Part shown: one piece after another, positions 7,861 to 14,792 of the stretch | Layout: each line of letters begins with the position of its first letter | How positions within the stretch are numbered: position 1 is the stretch's first letter | NCBI GenBank assembly: GCA_036639875.1 | Contig: JAVWHX010000053.1 | Coordinates: 1-15,179, forward strand | Source of the DNA: JAVWHX01 sp036639875 | GTDB taxonomy: Bacteria > Bacillota_I > Bacilli_A > Erysipelotrichales > Coprobacillaceae | Direction of reading: 5' to 3' | DNA length: 15,179 nt | Notes under the pieces: model-generated | What the model was told of the DNA's origin: nothing | Seen by the model: only the letters and a program-made list of their open reading frames with translations | The model's database searches: none | Translations under genes and position numbers: made by a program

Positions 7861-8976
7861 TTATAAAAACATATAATCATCATTTATCAACAAATCATCA
7901 ATAATTGAATATATTATATGCGATGTTGAAAAGGGACTTATGCAACAAACTTTCTTGCCAGCATCTTTACTTGATGCCCCACAATGATAAATTTTTTCTG
8001 TTTCTAATTTATAATCTAAGATGATAAATCTATCATGACTTTTTCCATTATTCTTTTTAATAGAAAGGGTAGGATATTCAATATTGAAATTATTAAATTC
8101 TAATTTATTTAATTTATCACTTCCTCGTCCTTTGTTATCAGAAAATATAACGACATCAACATTACTTTTTTTAGCAGTTAATAAAGACAACGTATGACAA
8201 TTAATATAATCATCAATAATGTAAATAGAATGTTTTGCTTCTTTATAAATATTAATATAAGTCTCATTTGCTTCAAATGGCTGACCATCTTTAAAAACGA
8301 ATTGCTTCAAATTTTCTTTAGGTATAAAACTATCTAAAATTATATTCATAGCATTTTGTATATCATCTTTGGTTGTTATGTTTTTCTTAATAGAGTCAAC
8401 ATCCATTTTTACATTGTTAATACTCTCTTTGATTTTAATATTATCATCAATCAATGATTTAAGTATATCAGCATTACCAAAAAGGGTTCTATTTTCAATA
8501 AGATAATGTCTCATTTTTACAAAGACTCTCATAATGGTAACACTTTGTTTGACTGCGATAGGTCCTTTTAATACACTTGATAATTGATTAACACCTTGTT
8601 CAGTAAAAGCAAAAGCTCCATACTTAATATTTGCACCTTTTCCTTCCAAGGTCGCATTTTGCGACCTTGGAAGATTCTTTGTTTCCTCAATTGTTAATTG
8701 AAACATAAAATCATCTGGAAATCTTTCAATATTTCTTCTTACCTGTTCATTGAGTCTTTTTACACTATAACCAAACAATTTTGCTAAATCAGAATCTAAA
8801 ATAACTTGTTGACCTCTAATCTCATGTATCATTCCTCTAATATCTGACTCTGTATATTCATATATACTCAAGTTTTTAATTTCTTTCTTATCTAAAAGTG
8901 CTACACTTGCTTTAGATGAAACATCTTCTTTTGCATTGTTGTTTAATAATATATTCTCTTTGTTATTTCTATTCAT
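7861..8976 (-). CDS. ORF6N-domain protein with C-terminal PLD-like region
   Basis: 371 aa from the ATG at 8976, chosen because GAAGGAGGAT lies just upstream (8980-8989); an in-frame ATG at 9039 lacks such a site. Residues 1-45 are polar and low-complexity. Residues about 46-135 are an ORF6N DNA-binding domain (IRGQQVILDSDLAKLFGY, then RRNIERFPDDFMFQL and AFAFTEQGVNQLSS), typical of phage antirepressor-like proteins. Residues about 160-215 are probably coiled coil. Residues about 225-371 resemble a phospholipase-D-like fold: IYIIDDYI, VDVVIFSD, then HDRFIILD (314-321) and HCGASSKDAGKK. The HDRFIILD stretch reads as HxRx4D, an HKD motif with Lys replaced by Arg and only one copy, so nuclease activity is uncertain. 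Such proteins are widespread in Bacillota and mostly uncharacterised. No phage genes are nearby. The frame contains a perfect 14-bp hairpin (8643-8673). Confidence 0.88.
   Translation of the reverse strand: MNRNNKENILLNNNAKEDVSSKASVALLDKKEIKNLSIYEYTESDIRGMIHEIRGQQVILDSDLAKLFGYSVKRLNEQVRRNIERFPDDFMFQLTIEETKNLPRSQNATLEGKGANIKYGAFAFTEQGVNQLSSVLKGPIAVKQSVTIMRVFVKMRHYLIENRTLFGNADILKSLIDDNIKIKESINNVKMDVDSIKKNITTKDDIQNAMNIILDSFIPKENLKQFVFKDGQPFEANETYINIYKEAKHSIYIIDDYINCHTLSLLTAKKSNVDVVIFSDNKGRGSDKLNKLEFNNFNIEYPTLSIKKNNGKSHDRFIILDYKLETEKIYHCGASSKDAGKKVCCISPFSTSHIIYSIIDDLLINDDYMFL
8643..8673. repeat. Perfect 14-bp intragenic inverted repeat
   Basis: CTTCCAAGGTCGCA (8643-8656), spacer TTT, TGCGACCTTGGAAG (8660-8673). 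It lies inside the ORF6N gene and encodes the LPRSQNATLE stretch (about residues 102-111). The arms are clearly more GC-rich than the surrounding gene, and the mRNA would form a very stable 14-bp stem with a three-base loop. Confidence 0.95.
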
Positions 8977-9029
8977 AAGTATCCTCCTTCGTAAGTTTAA
9001 AATGTTTAAAAATATAATTATTTTCTTTA

Positions 9030-9038
9030 AGTATAACA
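9030..9038 (-). promoter_or_regulatory. Extended -10 promoter of the ORF6N gene (probable)
   Basis: On the minus strand this reads TGTTATACT, an extended -10 element (TGn plus TATACT), about 54 bases before the chosen start codon at 8976. The -35 position holds only a weak TATTTT. Initiation just downstream would exclude the more upstream ATG at 9039, in agreement with the ribosome binding site choice. Confidence 0.5.
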
Positions 9039-9050
9039 TACTTTAATAGA

Positions 9051-9078
9051 ATAAAATAGTTGCATAAAGCTATTTTAT
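9051..9078. repeat. AT-rich inverted repeat between the divergent ORF6N gene and proB
   Basis: ATAAAATAG (9051-9059) and CTATTTTAT (9070-9078) are perfect complements separated by TTGCATAAAG. The repeat lies at and upstream of the -35 region of the ORF6N promoter, where a regulator could bind. No T-tract suggests a terminator. The rest of the 244-bp gap (8977-9220) holds the two promoters and nothing else I can recognise. Confidence 0.5.
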
Positions 9079-9167
9079 ATTTTCTGTTTATGGTTTTATA
9101 GCACGATATTTCATTCATCTAAAGAACTTTTCGATAATGTGATTAAATCTTGTGATTTTCTTTTGTT

Positions 9168-9196
9168 TTTACAAATCAAAAGAAGTTGTGTATAAT
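9168..9196 (+). promoter_or_regulatory. Sigma-A-type promoter of the proBA operon
   Basis: TTTACA (9168-9173), 17-bp spacer, perfect TATAAT (9191-9196). Transcription would begin near 9203, leaving a leader of about 18 bases before the proB ATG at 9221. That is too short for a T-box, riboswitch or attenuator, so control by leader RNA is unlikely. Confidence 0.85.
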
Positions 9197-9220
9197 AGGG
9201 AAAACAAAGGGGAAATGAAG

Positions 9221-10348
9221 ATGAGAGATACACAAACAGTGAAAAGAATCGTTATTAAAGTTGGGTCTTCTTCTTTATGTAATGCAAGGGGACAAATTGA
9301 AAAAGAAAAGATATTAAAACTTATTTTACAGATATCAAAATTGATTCATAATGAATATTCTATTGTATTGGTAACGTCAGGAGCAATTGCTGCTGGAATG
9401 GGTGCTTTACAACTTGATAGTAAACCTCAAACATTGCCACAAAAACAAGCTTTAGCAGCAATTGGCCAAGCTCAATTGATGCAAATCTATGAGGAAATAT
9501 TTCAAATGTTTCATATTCAATGTAGTCAAATTCTTTTGAATCATGATGATTTTGATGATCGTAAACGTATGATGAATTTATCGAATACAATGCATGCTTT
9601 AATGGAATATGGTGTTATTCCAATTGTTAATGAAAATGATGCTTTAGCAGTAGATGAAATTAAAGTTGGTGATAATGATACTTTAGCTGCTTTATTAGTA
9701 CCAGTTGTAGAGGCTGACTTGCTTGTTTTGATTAGTGATATTGATGGTTTATATACTGCAAATCCTCATCAAGATAAGAATGCAGAATTATTAAAGTATG
9801 TTGATCATGTGAATCAAGATATTGAGAGTATGGCAGGCGGTTCTTCTTCACAACTTGGGACTGGTGGAATGATGACAAAGATTAGAGCAGCTAAGATTGT
9901 TAATGATTATGGTAGCCATATGGTCATTATTAATGGAAGTAAAGAAAATAGTCTTTTAGATATTTTTACAAAAGAAGAGAGTGGAACTTGGTTTAATGGA
10001 CATAGTGGGAAATCATTAAGTGCTAGAACACATTGGTTAACTTATCGAACAAGTGCTAAAGGAAAGATTGTTATTGATGATGGCGCAAGTCAAGCAATTC
10101 ATAATCAACGTAAGAGTTTACTTCCTAAAGGTATAGTTGGGGTTGAAGATCATTTTGTGATTGGTCAAGTTGTTGATATTTTGAATATCAAAGGTGAAAA
10201 GATTGCTAAGGGAATTAGTAATTATTCTAGTGATGAGATTAAGTTGATTATGGGGAAAAATACAAGTGAAATTGAATCAGTTCTTCATTATAAAGATTAT
10301 GATGAAGTGATTCATGCTAATAATATGGTTGTGTTAGGGGGAAAGTGA
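9221..10348 (+). CDS. proB: Glutamate 5-kinase
   Basis: 375 aa cytoplasmic enzyme that phosphorylates L-glutamate with ATP to L-glutamyl 5-phosphate, the first step of proline synthesis. The amino-acid kinase domain covers about residues 8-262: VIKVGSSSL near the start (ATP/phosphate loop, Lys13), VTSGAIAAG, the VNENDA substrate loop, SDIDGLYTANP and GTGGMMTKI. A C-terminal PUA domain follows (about 280-370), as in bacterial enzymes of full length; the kinase domain is where proline feedback normally acts. The ATG at 9221 is chosen because AAAGGGG (9206-9212) lies about 8 bases before it. The ATG at 9215 is too close to that site, and the one at 9152 is upstream of the promoter. Only one base separates its stop from proA, so the two are translationally coupled. 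Confidence 0.95.
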   Translation: MRDTQTVKRIVIKVGSSSLCNARGQIEKEKILKLILQISKLIHNEYSIVLVTSGAIAAGMGALQLDSKPQTLPQKQALAAIGQAQLMQIYEEIFQMFHIQCSQILLNHDDFDDRKRMMNLSNTMHALMEYGVIPIVNENDALAVDEIKVGDNDTLAALLVPVVEADLLVLISDIDGLYTANPHQDKNAELLKYVDHVNQDIESMAGGSSSQLGTGGMMTKIRAAKIVNDYGSHMVIINGSKENSLLDIFTKEESGTWFNGHSGKSLSARTHWLTYRTSAKGKIVIDDGASQAIHNQRKSLLPKGIVGVEDHFVIGQVVDILNIKGEKIAKGISNYSSDEIKLIMGKNTSEIESVLHYKDYDEVIHANNMVVLGGK

Positions 10349-10349
10349 T

Positions 10350-11591
10350 ATGAATAAAGAATTAGAAGTGTTGTTAAAGAATGCGAAGTCTGCAACTCGT
10401 TATATGATGAATGTATCAACTGAGACTAAAAACCAAGCATTATTAAAGATATCTGAAGCTTTAATGGAGTATAAAGATGATATTGTTGAAGCGAATCGAA
10501 TTGATATTAAAAATGCTAGAGATAATGGTATGAGTGAAGCAATGATTGATCGTTTATTATTAGATGAAAATAGAATTGAAAGTATTGCTAAAGATGTAAA
10601 GAAGTTAATTGATTTAACTGATCCTGTTGGTGAATTAATAAGAGAAATCAAAAGACCTAACGGAATCATTATTCAACAAGTGAGAGTTCCTATTGGTGTC
10701 TTTGGTATTATTTATGAATCAAGACCAAATGTAACTGTAGATATTGCTTGTTTATGTATTAAATCAGGAAATGTTTGTGTTTTAAAAGGTGGTAAAGAAG
10801 CTATTCATTCAAATAAGAAATTGGTTTCTATTATGAATAATGCTATTAAGAATATATTACCGGAAGATGCTGTGAGTTTAATTGAGAATACAGATCGTCA
10901 AATTGTTAGTGAATTAATTACTGCTAATGATTATGTTGATGTTGTTGTACCTAGAGGTGGGGCTGGTTTAATTCAACATGTTGTAAAAAATGCAACAGTT
11001 GCTGTGATTGAAACAGGGGCAGGCAATTGTCATTTATATATTGATAAAGATGCTGATATCAATAAAGCAATTGCAATTAGTGTGAATGCAAAAATACAAA
11101 GACCTTCTGTTTGTAATGCAATTGAAACAATTTTGGTTCATGAAGATATATCAAATATCTTTTTACCAGAAATGGTAAGAGCATTTGAAGGACGTATTGA
11201 AATTCGTGGAGATATAAAGACTCAAGAGATTATTGAATGTCAAAAAGCAACTTTAGAAGATTATGCTACTGAGTATGATGATTATATTGTTGCAATTAAA
11301 GTTGTTCATTCATTAGATGAAGTGATTGATCATATATATAAATATTCTACTAAACATTCAGAATGTATTGTCACTGAGAATAATCAAACGGCTCAAATCT
11401 TTTTAACATCATTAGATTCAGCTTGTGTTTATCATAATGCATCAACACGTTTTAGTGATGGTGGAGAGTTTGGATTTGGTGCTGAACTTGGGATTAGTAC
11501 CCAGAAGTTACATGCTAGAGGCCCTTTGGCGTTATTAGAAATGACATCATCTCAGTATCGTATTGAGGGGAATGGACAGGTTAGGGAATAA
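10350..11591 (+). CDS. proA: Glutamate-5-semialdehyde dehydrogenase (gamma-glutamyl phosphate reductase)
   Basis: 413 aa, the usual length of ProA. It reduces L-glutamyl 5-phosphate with NADPH to glutamate 5-semialdehyde, which cyclises to pyrroline-5-carboxylate. It belongs to the aldehyde dehydrogenase superfamily. The catalytic cysteine is Cys255 in QRPSVCNAIET. Other family marks are GVFGIIYESRPNVT, LKGGKEA, VPRGGAGLI, and near the C-terminus the FSDGGEFGFGAELGISTQK stretch with HARGPLAL. AGGGGGAAA ends a few bases before the start and lies within the end of proB. ProA and ProB channel the unstable phosphate intermediate, which fits the tight gene coupling. No proC (pyrroline-5-carboxylate reductase) is in this window. 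Confidence 0.97.
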   Translation: MNKELEVLLKNAKSATRYMMNVSTETKNQALLKISEALMEYKDDIVEANRIDIKNARDNGMSEAMIDRLLLDENRIESIAKDVKKLIDLTDPVGELIREIKRPNGIIIQQVRVPIGVFGIIYESRPNVTVDIACLCIKSGNVCVLKGGKEAIHSNKKLVSIMNNAIKNILPEDAVSLIENTDRQIVSELITANDYVDVVVPRGGAGLIQHVVKNATVAVIETGAGNCHLYIDKDADINKAIAISVNAKIQRPSVCNAIETILVHEDISNIFLPEMVRAFEGRIEIRGDIKTQEIIECQKATLEDYATEYDDYIVAIKVVHSLDEVIDHIYKYSTKHSECIVTENNQTAQIFLTSLDSACVYHNASTRFSDGGEFGFGAELGISTQKLHARGPLALLEMTSSQYRIEGNGQVRE

Positions 11592-11596
11592 AGATT

Positions 11597-12016
11597 ATGA
11601 ATATAGAAGAAAGAGTTAAGTTGGCTTATGATACTCATCATCAGGGCTATAATTGTGCGCAATCCGTATTTATGGCTTATGTAGATATATTGGATATATC
11701 TAAAGAAGATGCGATGAAAGTGTCGTATGGATTTGGTGGTGGTGTTGGTATGATGAGAGAAATTTGTGGAACATTAACTGGTGCTGCAATGGTTTTAGGA
11801 CAGTACTATGGAAAAGCACAAGCCGATGTTAAACAAAAGCAATTTGTGAATCAACAAGTTTCATCATTATGTCAAGAATTTGAAATCAATCATGGTTCTA
11901 TGGTTTGTGGTGAATTACTTGGATTAAGAGAAACAAATAAACAAATGAATCGTAAAACATGTGATGAGTTGATTGAAGAAGTTGTTAGGTTATTAGAAAA
12001 ATATGTCATAAAGTAA
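11597..12016 (+). CDS. C_GCAxxG_C_C family protein
   Basis: 139 aa small cytoplasmic protein with the spaced cysteines of the C_GCAxxG_C_C family: Cys20 (YNCAQSV), Cys57 in ICGTLTGAAMVLG, Cys92, Cys104 (MVCGELLG) and Cys122 (KTCDELI). A glycine-rich stretch, YGFGGGVGMMREICG, precedes the core motif; here the usual GCAxxG reads CGTLTGA. Cysteine conservation suggests redox activity or metal binding, but no reaction is established for the family. It starts 5 bases after the proA stop and is the last gene before the operon terminator, so it is co-transcribed with proBA. Whether it acts in proline synthesis is unknown; the link may be only positional. Confidence 0.9.
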   Translation: MNIEERVKLAYDTHHQGYNCAQSVFMAYVDILDISKEDAMKVSYGFGGGVGMMREICGTLTGAAMVLGQYYGKAQADVKQKQFVNQQVSSLCQEFEINHGSMVCGELLGLRETNKQMNRKTCDELIEEVVRLLEKYVIK

Positions 12017-12046
12017 GGAATCTTCATTTTGGAGATTCTTTTTTTT
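12015..12046 (+). terminator. Intrinsic terminator of the proBA operon
   Basis: GAATCTTC (12018-12025) pairs with GGAGATTC (12031-12038), one G-U pair included, around loop ATTTT, followed by eight T residues (12039-12046). It lies directly after the stop codon of the Cys-rich gene. Confidence 0.9.
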
Positions 12047-12064
12047 AATTTATGAACATATATA

Positions 12065-12093
12065 TTGACAATACTTAGTATGCTAACTATAAT
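12065..12093 (+). promoter_or_regulatory. Consensus sigma-A promoter of the marR-exporter operon
   Basis: TTGACA (12065-12070), 17-bp spacer, TATAAT (12088-12093): a perfect match in both boxes and spacing. Such a strong promoter needs repression, which fits the two operator boxes that fill the spacer and the start region. Confidence 0.93.
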
Positions 12094-12109
12094 GGTTAGT
12101 ATGCTAAGT
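12073..12109. promoter_or_regulatory. Tandem MarR operator boxes
   Basis: The 12-mer TTAGTATGCTAA occurs twice, at 12075-12086 and 12096-12107, 21 bp apart (two helical turns, hence the same DNA face). Each copy is a near-palindrome (TTAGnATnCTAA). The two 15-mers 12073-12087 and 12095-12109 also form an inverted repeat with 13 of 15 matches. The first box fills the -35/-10 spacer and the second lies over the expected start point, as expected for repression by the MarR protein encoded next. Confidence 0.85.
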
Positions 12110-12126
12110 AATAAGGAGGGTGAAGA

Positions 12127-12573
12127 ATGAATTTTGAGAATATGATATTAGAAGATATTAATGTTATTATGGAAGAATTAAAGGTTGTGCATAAACTTCA
12201 TATGAAATTAATGTCACAATGTTGTACAGGTATTACTGGCGATCAAGTGAGGTTATTATTTTGTATAAAAAACCATAAAATGAATCAAAAGGAAATTGCT
12301 CAATCTCTTAATGTTACGGAAGCAACTCTTTCAGTAAGAATAAAACGGTTGGTTGATATGGGGTTGATTGAAAGAGAAATTGATAAACAAGATAAACGTA
12401 ATTATACAATTGCTTTATCTAAACAAGGGGAAGAAACTTTGATTAATGTTGAAAGAACTGTTGCATTTTCTCAAGAAGTTATATGTAAAGGTATAACGAG
12501 TGAGGAATATGAAACAATTGTCAATGTTATTAAAAAGATACAGAATAATTTAAAGGAGGAAATAGAATGTTAA
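12127..12573 (+). CDS. MarR family transcriptional regulator
   Basis: 148 aa dimeric winged-helix repressor. The helix-turn-helix is at about 52-75 (MNQKEIAQSLNVTEATLSVRIKRL), followed by the wing with the family pattern DKQDKRNYTIALSKQG (86-101). The flanking helices (1-30 and 105-145) would form the dimer interface. A Cys-Cys pair (32-33) and Cys46 lie near the region where some MarR/OhrR proteins sense oxidants, but ligand and redox roles are not shown. AAGGAGGG lies six bases before the ATG. The last codons overlap the start of the exporter gene by 7 bp, so the repressor is made with the pump. The tandem boxes over its promoter imply autorepression, released by a ligand that is probably a pump substrate (inference). 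Confidence 0.93.
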   Translation: MNFENMILEDINVIMEELKVVHKLHMKLMSQCCTGITGDQVRLLFCIKNHKMNQKEIAQSLNVTEATLSVRIKRLVDMGLIEREIDKQDKRNYTIALSKQGEETLINVERTVAFSQEVICKGITSEEYETIVNVIKKIQNNLKEEIEC

Positions 12574-14792
12574 AGTTATGGAAGTACATTCGTAAGTTCT
12601 GGGTACCAATTTTATTTAGTATTGGATTTATCTTTGTACAATCACAAACTGAATTATCATTACCAGATATGATGAGTAATATCGTAACTATAGGTATTCA
12701 ATCTAATGGATTTGATGGTGCAACGAGTGATGTTTTAACAGAAGAGAGTTATAATCATTTGATGTTATTTATTGAAGATAAAACAGATCAAGATTTTGTA
12801 AAGAATGCATATGTTTTGACACAAAATAAAGATCTTAATCAGTCTTATAAAGATAAGTTTGAAAAGCTTGGTAATCAGAATTTATATGTTTTAAAAGATG
12901 ACGTTGATGAAGAAAAGCTTGGTAGTGTTTTAACAAAACCAATGTTGATGATTTCACAAATTGATTCTTTAGATCCTAGTAGTGATGAATATAAGAAAAT
13001 GTTTGCTAATTTACCTACAGGTGTAACACCTTATCAAGCATTAGCAATGATGAATTCATCTCAAAGAGCAGAGATGTTTAAGGATGTTGATACGAAGATG
13101 GAAGCTATGGGTGAATCTACTATGCAAATAGCGGCGAGTAGTGGTCCAAAGTTAGAATATGAAAAATTAGGTGCTGATATTAATAAAGTCCAAATGGATT
13201 ATATTTTTGTTTCTGGTGTTAAGATGTTAGGAATAGCATTATTAAGTGCTTCAGCAGCTATTTGTGCAGCTTATCTATCATCTAAAGTTGGTAGTGGGGT
13301 TGCTAGAAATTTAAGAAAAGATGTATTTAAGAAAGTAGAAAGTTTCTCTAATGAAGAAATGAATAAGTTCTCTACTGCATCTTTAATTACACGTAGTACT
13401 AATGATATTACACAAGTACAGATGGTTGTTATTATGTGTTTAAGAATTGTTTGTTTTGCACCTATGATGGGTATTGGAGCGTTGCTTCGTGCATTAAATA
13501 ATTCTGCTTCTATGACTTGGATTATTGCATTGGTATTGGTTGTTATTATAGGTTTATTAATTGTAACTTTTGCAGTTGCAATGCCTAAATTTAAAATTAT
13601 TCAAAAGTTAATTGATAAATTAAATCTTTCCATGAGAGAGAATTTATCTGGGATGTTAGTTATTCGTGCTTTTGGTAATGAAAAACATAGTGAAGAACGT
13701 TTTGATGTTGCCAATAATGATTTAACAAAAGTGAATATGTTTGTTAATAAGACTATGGCTTCTGTTATGCCGATTATGATGCTTGTTATGAATGTTGTGA
13801 CAATTTTAGTTGTCTGGTATGGAGCAAAACAAATTGACTTAGGAACAATCGCAATTGGACAAATGATGGCATTTATTCAATATAGTATGCAAATTATCAT
13901 GTCATTCTTAATGATTGCTATGATTGCTATTATGTTACCACGTGCTTCTGTATCAGGACATCGTGTATATGAAGTCTTAAGTACAGAACCACAAATTGTT
14001 GATCCTAAAGTTGCAACTGATTTTAATAGAGAACAAAAAGGATATATTGATTTTGATCATGTGACTTTTAATTATCCAGGAGCTGATGAACCTGTTTTAA
14101 ATGATATTACATTTACAGCGCGTCCAGGAGAAACAACTGCTTTTATAGGAAGTACTGGGAGTGGGAAGTCAACATTAATCAATTTGATTCCTCGTTTCTA
14201 TGAAGTGACTTCAGGAGCAGTAAGAGTTGATGGTGTTGATGTTAGAGAAGTTAATCAACATGAATTAAGAGAAAAGATTGGATTGGTTCCACAAAAAGGA
14301 TTATTATTCTCTGGAACAATTCGTTCAAATCTTGCATATGGTGCCCAAGAAGCAACAGATGAAGAATTAAATGAAGCAGCAAGAATTGCTCAAGCTTCTG
14401 AATTTATTGAACAAAAAGATGAAAGATTAGATACTGAAATATCACAAGGTGGTACAAATGTATCAGGTGGACAAAAACAACGTTTAGCAATAGCAAGAGC
14501 AATTGCTAAGAAACCAGATATCTTTATCTTTGATGATAGTTTTAGTGCATTAGATTTTAAAACGGATGCTGTTTTAAGAAAAGAATTAAATAAGTTGACT
14601 CAAAAGACAAAGAATACTGTATTAATAGTAGGACAACGTATTGCTTCTATTATGTCAGCTGACCAAATTATTGTTTTAGATCAAGGTAAGATTGTTGGAA
14701 AAGGAACACATGATGAATTGATGAAAGATTGTCAAGTTTATCAAGAAATTGCTTATTCACAATTATCAAAGGAGGAATTAGGTCATGAGTGA
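12567..14792 (+). CDS. ABC exporter, degenerate-site subunit with large extracytoplasmic insert
   Basis: 741 aa, about 160 residues longer than a standard half-exporter. The first membrane helix (about 12-35, ending in LSLPDMMSN) is followed by a polar stretch at about 45-210, before the second helix at about 214-238. Because it separates the first two helices, it must lie outside the membrane on the extracytoplasmic side. Further helices are at about 287-308, 316-339, 399-420 and 432-458. The nucleotide-binding domain has Walker A GSTGSGKST (528-536), Q-loop VPQK, signature VSGGQ (632-636) and Walker B IFIFD (652-656), then Asp657 for the catalytic Glu and Gln690 for the switch His. These substitutions and the ending SQLSKEEL closely match the exporter subunit at 2066, so the two are paralogues. 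AAGGAGG lies 7-8 bases before the start. The partner gene begins in its last codons (8-bp overlap). Confidence 0.94.
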   Translation: MLKLWKYIRKFWVPILFSIGFIFVQSQTELSLPDMMSNIVTIGIQSNGFDGATSDVLTEESYNHLMLFIEDKTDQDFVKNAYVLTQNKDLNQSYKDKFEKLGNQNLYVLKDDVDEEKLGSVLTKPMLMISQIDSLDPSSDEYKKMFANLPTGVTPYQALAMMNSSQRAEMFKDVDTKMEAMGESTMQIAASSGPKLEYEKLGADINKVQMDYIFVSGVKMLGIALLSASAAICAAYLSSKVGSGVARNLRKDVFKKVESFSNEEMNKFSTASLITRSTNDITQVQMVVIMCLRIVCFAPMMGIGALLRALNNSASMTWIIALVLVVIIGLLIVTFAVAMPKFKIIQKLIDKLNLSMRENLSGMLVIRAFGNEKHSEERFDVANNDLTKVNMFVNKTMASVMPIMMLVMNVVTILVVWYGAKQIDLGTIAIGQMMAFIQYSMQIIMSFLMIAMIAIMLPRASVSGHRVYEVLSTEPQIVDPKVATDFNREQKGYIDFDHVTFNYPGADEPVLNDITFTARPGETTAFIGSTGSGKSTLINLIPRFYEVTSGAVRVDGVDVREVNQHELREKIGLVPQKGLLFSGTIRSNLAYGAQEATDEELNEAARIAQASEFIEQKDERLDTEISQGGTNVSGGQKQRLAIARAIAKKPDIFIFDDSFSALDFKTDAVLRKELNKLTQKTKNTVLIVGQRIASIMSADQIIVLDQGKIVGKGTHDELMKDCQVYQEIAYSQLSKEELGHE

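Noticed and set aside
7861..8976. Prophage or mobile element around the ORF6N gene
   Set aside because: Neighbours are a signalling gene and a housekeeping operon; there is no integrase, structural gene, flanking direct repeat or insertion sequence.
8977..9039. N-terminal extension of the ORF6N protein from the ATG at 9039
   Set aside because: A strong GAAGGAGG precedes the ATG at 8976, and a likely extended -10 element lies at the start of the extension, so it would not be fully transcribed.
9152..9220. N-terminal extension of proB from the ATG at 9152
   Set aside because: It overlaps the TTTACA/TATAAT promoter and lacks a ribosome binding site; the ATG at 9221 has AAAGGGG at the right distance and begins a normal ProB N-terminus.
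9197..9220. T-box or other leader RNA control of proBA
   Set aside because: The leader from the predicted start is only about 18 bases, too short for any known riboswitch or T-box.
9360..9590. Minus-strand open frame inside proB
   Set aside because: Antisense shadow of a conserved gene, with no family resemblance or ribosome binding site. The same holds for the frames at 2946-3140, 5820-6002, 7404-7607 and 10400-10669.
12071..12110. CRISPR-like short repeat pair upstream of marR
   Set aside because: Only two 12-bp copies, placed exactly over the promoter; they are operator boxes, not an array.
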